The notes under the pieces were generated by a model that did not search any database, was not told the DNA's origin, and saw only the letters and a program-made list of their open reading frames with translations. Positions 30,749-32,058 of a stretch of DNA of 32,058 bases are shown piece by piece. Origin of the DNA: Suillus spraguei (taxonomy: Eukaryota; Basidiomycota; Agaricomycetes; Boletales; Suillaceae); assembly GCA_016800925.1 (NCBI GenBank), contig JABCPU010000660.1, positions 1 through 32,058 on the forward strand, written 5' to 3'. A program made the translations under genes and the position numbers. Position 1 is the stretch's first letter; each line of letters opens with the position of its first letter.

Positions 30749-32006
30749 TCAGTGGTAAGAGCTGGCGACTGAGCCAACTCGTCCCCCATCAACCAGCCAC
30801 ACTGCACCGTTAACGTATGCTCCCGCAGGACCAGCCAGGAAAAGGATAGGACCGGAAATATCAGATAGGACACCTGCACGCCCAAGAGGAACAGACTGAG
30901 CCAAAAGGGCAGGTGTGAGGTGCTGAGTTGACGTCATTTCTGTCTCAGGGGTATGTCAATAAGCCGATCAACGCCTAGAGAGGTAATCGCATACCGCTTG
31001 GGAAAACACCTGGGCAAAGTACGTTGGAACGAATACCCCAATCAGCCAGAAGGTTAGCAAGAAGCCTTCCGAGGTGTGTGCAAGCATTCTTTGCCATCGT
31101 GTAAGAGATAGATAGGACTCGTGCATCAATACGAAAGGAGCCAGATGAGGAGATAGTAATAACATGAGATGTCGGCTGTGGAATGCATCTCTCCGGAAGA
31201 TGAGCAGCCTGAGGGAAATTAGTGGAGGACAATCCTGCGGGAAGCGACGCAAGAGGTGAGGAGGGTCTTGGAGGCAATGAATGACAGGCTTCTGAGGGAC
31301 TGAAGGATGCGGAGCCTTGATCGTTCGAAAAATCATTACCACAGGGCTCTTTGTTGACAACCGGTGGACGAAGCGACATGACAGGTGGTAAATCACCCCT
31401 TCTTAGATTGCCAAGGTGAAGCAACTCGAGGAAGGCAACGGTAGTAAAAAACGGCAGTGACGTTCGTATCGAAAGTCTCGGCAAAGCCTTCTGGTGATCC
31501 AGTGTCCCAAAGGACACTTTGGAACGCCTTGATGGATGGAGGGCATCTGCAGGGCCGTCGAGAGGGGACGGTAATTGCGAAGGTAGAATATTGCGAGCAA
31601 TGCCGGCATTATTGACAAGCAGGTCAATATAGCCATGGCGTGTTCTGACAGTTTCGACGAGCTTTGTGAGAGACTGACGACACGTGACGTCACCCTGTAG
31701 CGGGATAAGCTTTCCGAATCTCTGGGAACTTGGGCGTCAGATCTTCAGAAACCATCGCTAAGGATGCAATAGTTCGTACGTTGTTCTCCTTGGCAGCCTT
31801 TTCTATAACTTCAAGCCTCCGACCGATAATGTAAACGGTGGCACGTTGTTTTCTAATGTAGTAGCAACCATGAGTCCGATACCTAACAAACATTATATCA
31901 CGATGATGAACGAGAGGAAAAGAGAGTACCGGTGCCACCCCCTGTGACTACAGCAACCTGGCCCTCTACGCTAAACAGGGCAGGCAATTTGTATAGATGG
32001 ATGCAC
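30749..32006 (-). CDS. Short-chain dehydrogenase/reductase, 5' end near window edge, frame broken
   Basis: The second SDR of the window. Exon pieces: 32006-31930 (GQVAVVTGGGTG, cofactor motif), 31882-31780 (GIGLMVATTLENN, then VYIIGRRLEVIEKAAKENN), 31721-30995 (KLIPLQGDVT, G..IDLLVNNAGIA, ETFDTNVTAVF, SHVITISSSGSFR, SYTMAKNACTHLGRLLANLL with YxxxK, GIRSNVLCPGVFPS) and 30939-30749 (PLGRAGVLSDISGPILFLAG, AYVNGAVWLVDGGR). Introns are 47, 58 and 55 nt. An insertion of about 75 residues, rich in Pro and Ser, lies before the active-site strand. Three single-base frame breaks are inferred: one missing near 31843, one missing in a C run near 31541-31543, one extra in the T6 run at 31446-31451. The true start was not found; 32006 is a probable exon border. 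The substrate is unknown. Confidence 0.8.
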
Positions 32007-32058
32007 CTGTACTGGTCATAATGGTGTTAGGCAGGAATGGAGACGTGCATAGCAAACA

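Noticed and set aside
31722..31779. Apparent frameshift in the edge SDR between AAKENN and KLIPLQGDVT
   Set aside because: Explained by a phase-0 intron of 58 nt with GTACGA donor and CCCAG acceptor.
1..32058. CRISPR array or bacterial operon structure
   Set aside because: The direct repeats seen are transposon ends or minisatellites; spliceosomal introns show the DNA is eukaryotic.

Overview
The window looks like nuclear DNA of a mushroom-forming basidiomycete (Agaricomycetes). The reasons are introns of about 47-60 nt with GT..AG ends in every gene, the style of the Ty3/gypsy element (a chromovirus with a CX2CX6HX4C Gag knuckle), a WD40 relic and a Tc1/mariner-type transposase of kinds I know from Agaricomycetes, and a large-form NAD-dependent glutamate dehydrogenase. 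I cannot name the species.

The left two thirds (1-17.6 kb) is repeat-rich. An uncharacterised host gene (minus strand, exons at 7781-7347 and 1939-1409) is split by a 5,354-bp Ty3/gypsy chromovirus (1988-7341). The element sits exactly between nt 5 and 6 of an ancestral 48-nt intron. It has two 239-bp LTRs and a CATAC target duplication, but it is dead. Its lesions are dominated by CpG to TpG/CpA changes: nine of ten LTR differences, five in-frame TGA codons, and loss of the reverse-transcriptase and integrase catalytic acids. To its right lie a WD40 relic (8.2-9.0 kb) and a short-chain dehydrogenase relic (9.4-10.6 kb). Next come two near-identical 273-bp TA-flanked MITEs in opposite orientation (11.3 and 12.7 kb). 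A nested stack follows: a 467-bp palindrome, then a Tc1/mariner-type element (14459-16897) inserted into the edge of the palindrome, then a 1,529-bp LTR-like element (14964-16492, TSD TTGTT) inserted into the transposase. The LTR-like element carries minisatellites. A different MITE (17167-17532) closes the region.

The right third is more conventional and all its genes lie on the minus strand. GDH2 is an NAD-specific glutamate dehydrogenase with 18 exons that join in frame to 1,027 aa, including an 18-nt microexon. An intact seven-exon short-chain dehydrogenase (309 aa) follows. Next is a Vts1/Smaug-type SAM-domain RNA-binding gene whose reading frame is broken five times, each break matching one missing base in a homopolymer. 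A second short-chain dehydrogenase with three single-base frame breaks runs to the window edge. GDH2 (nitrogen catabolism) and VTS1 (mRNA decay) are housekeeping-type genes. Nothing shows that the genes form a common pathway.

No tRNA, rRNA or CRISPR was found. Exon boundaries were worked out by hand from splice signals, phase continuity and remembered family conservation, without alignment software.
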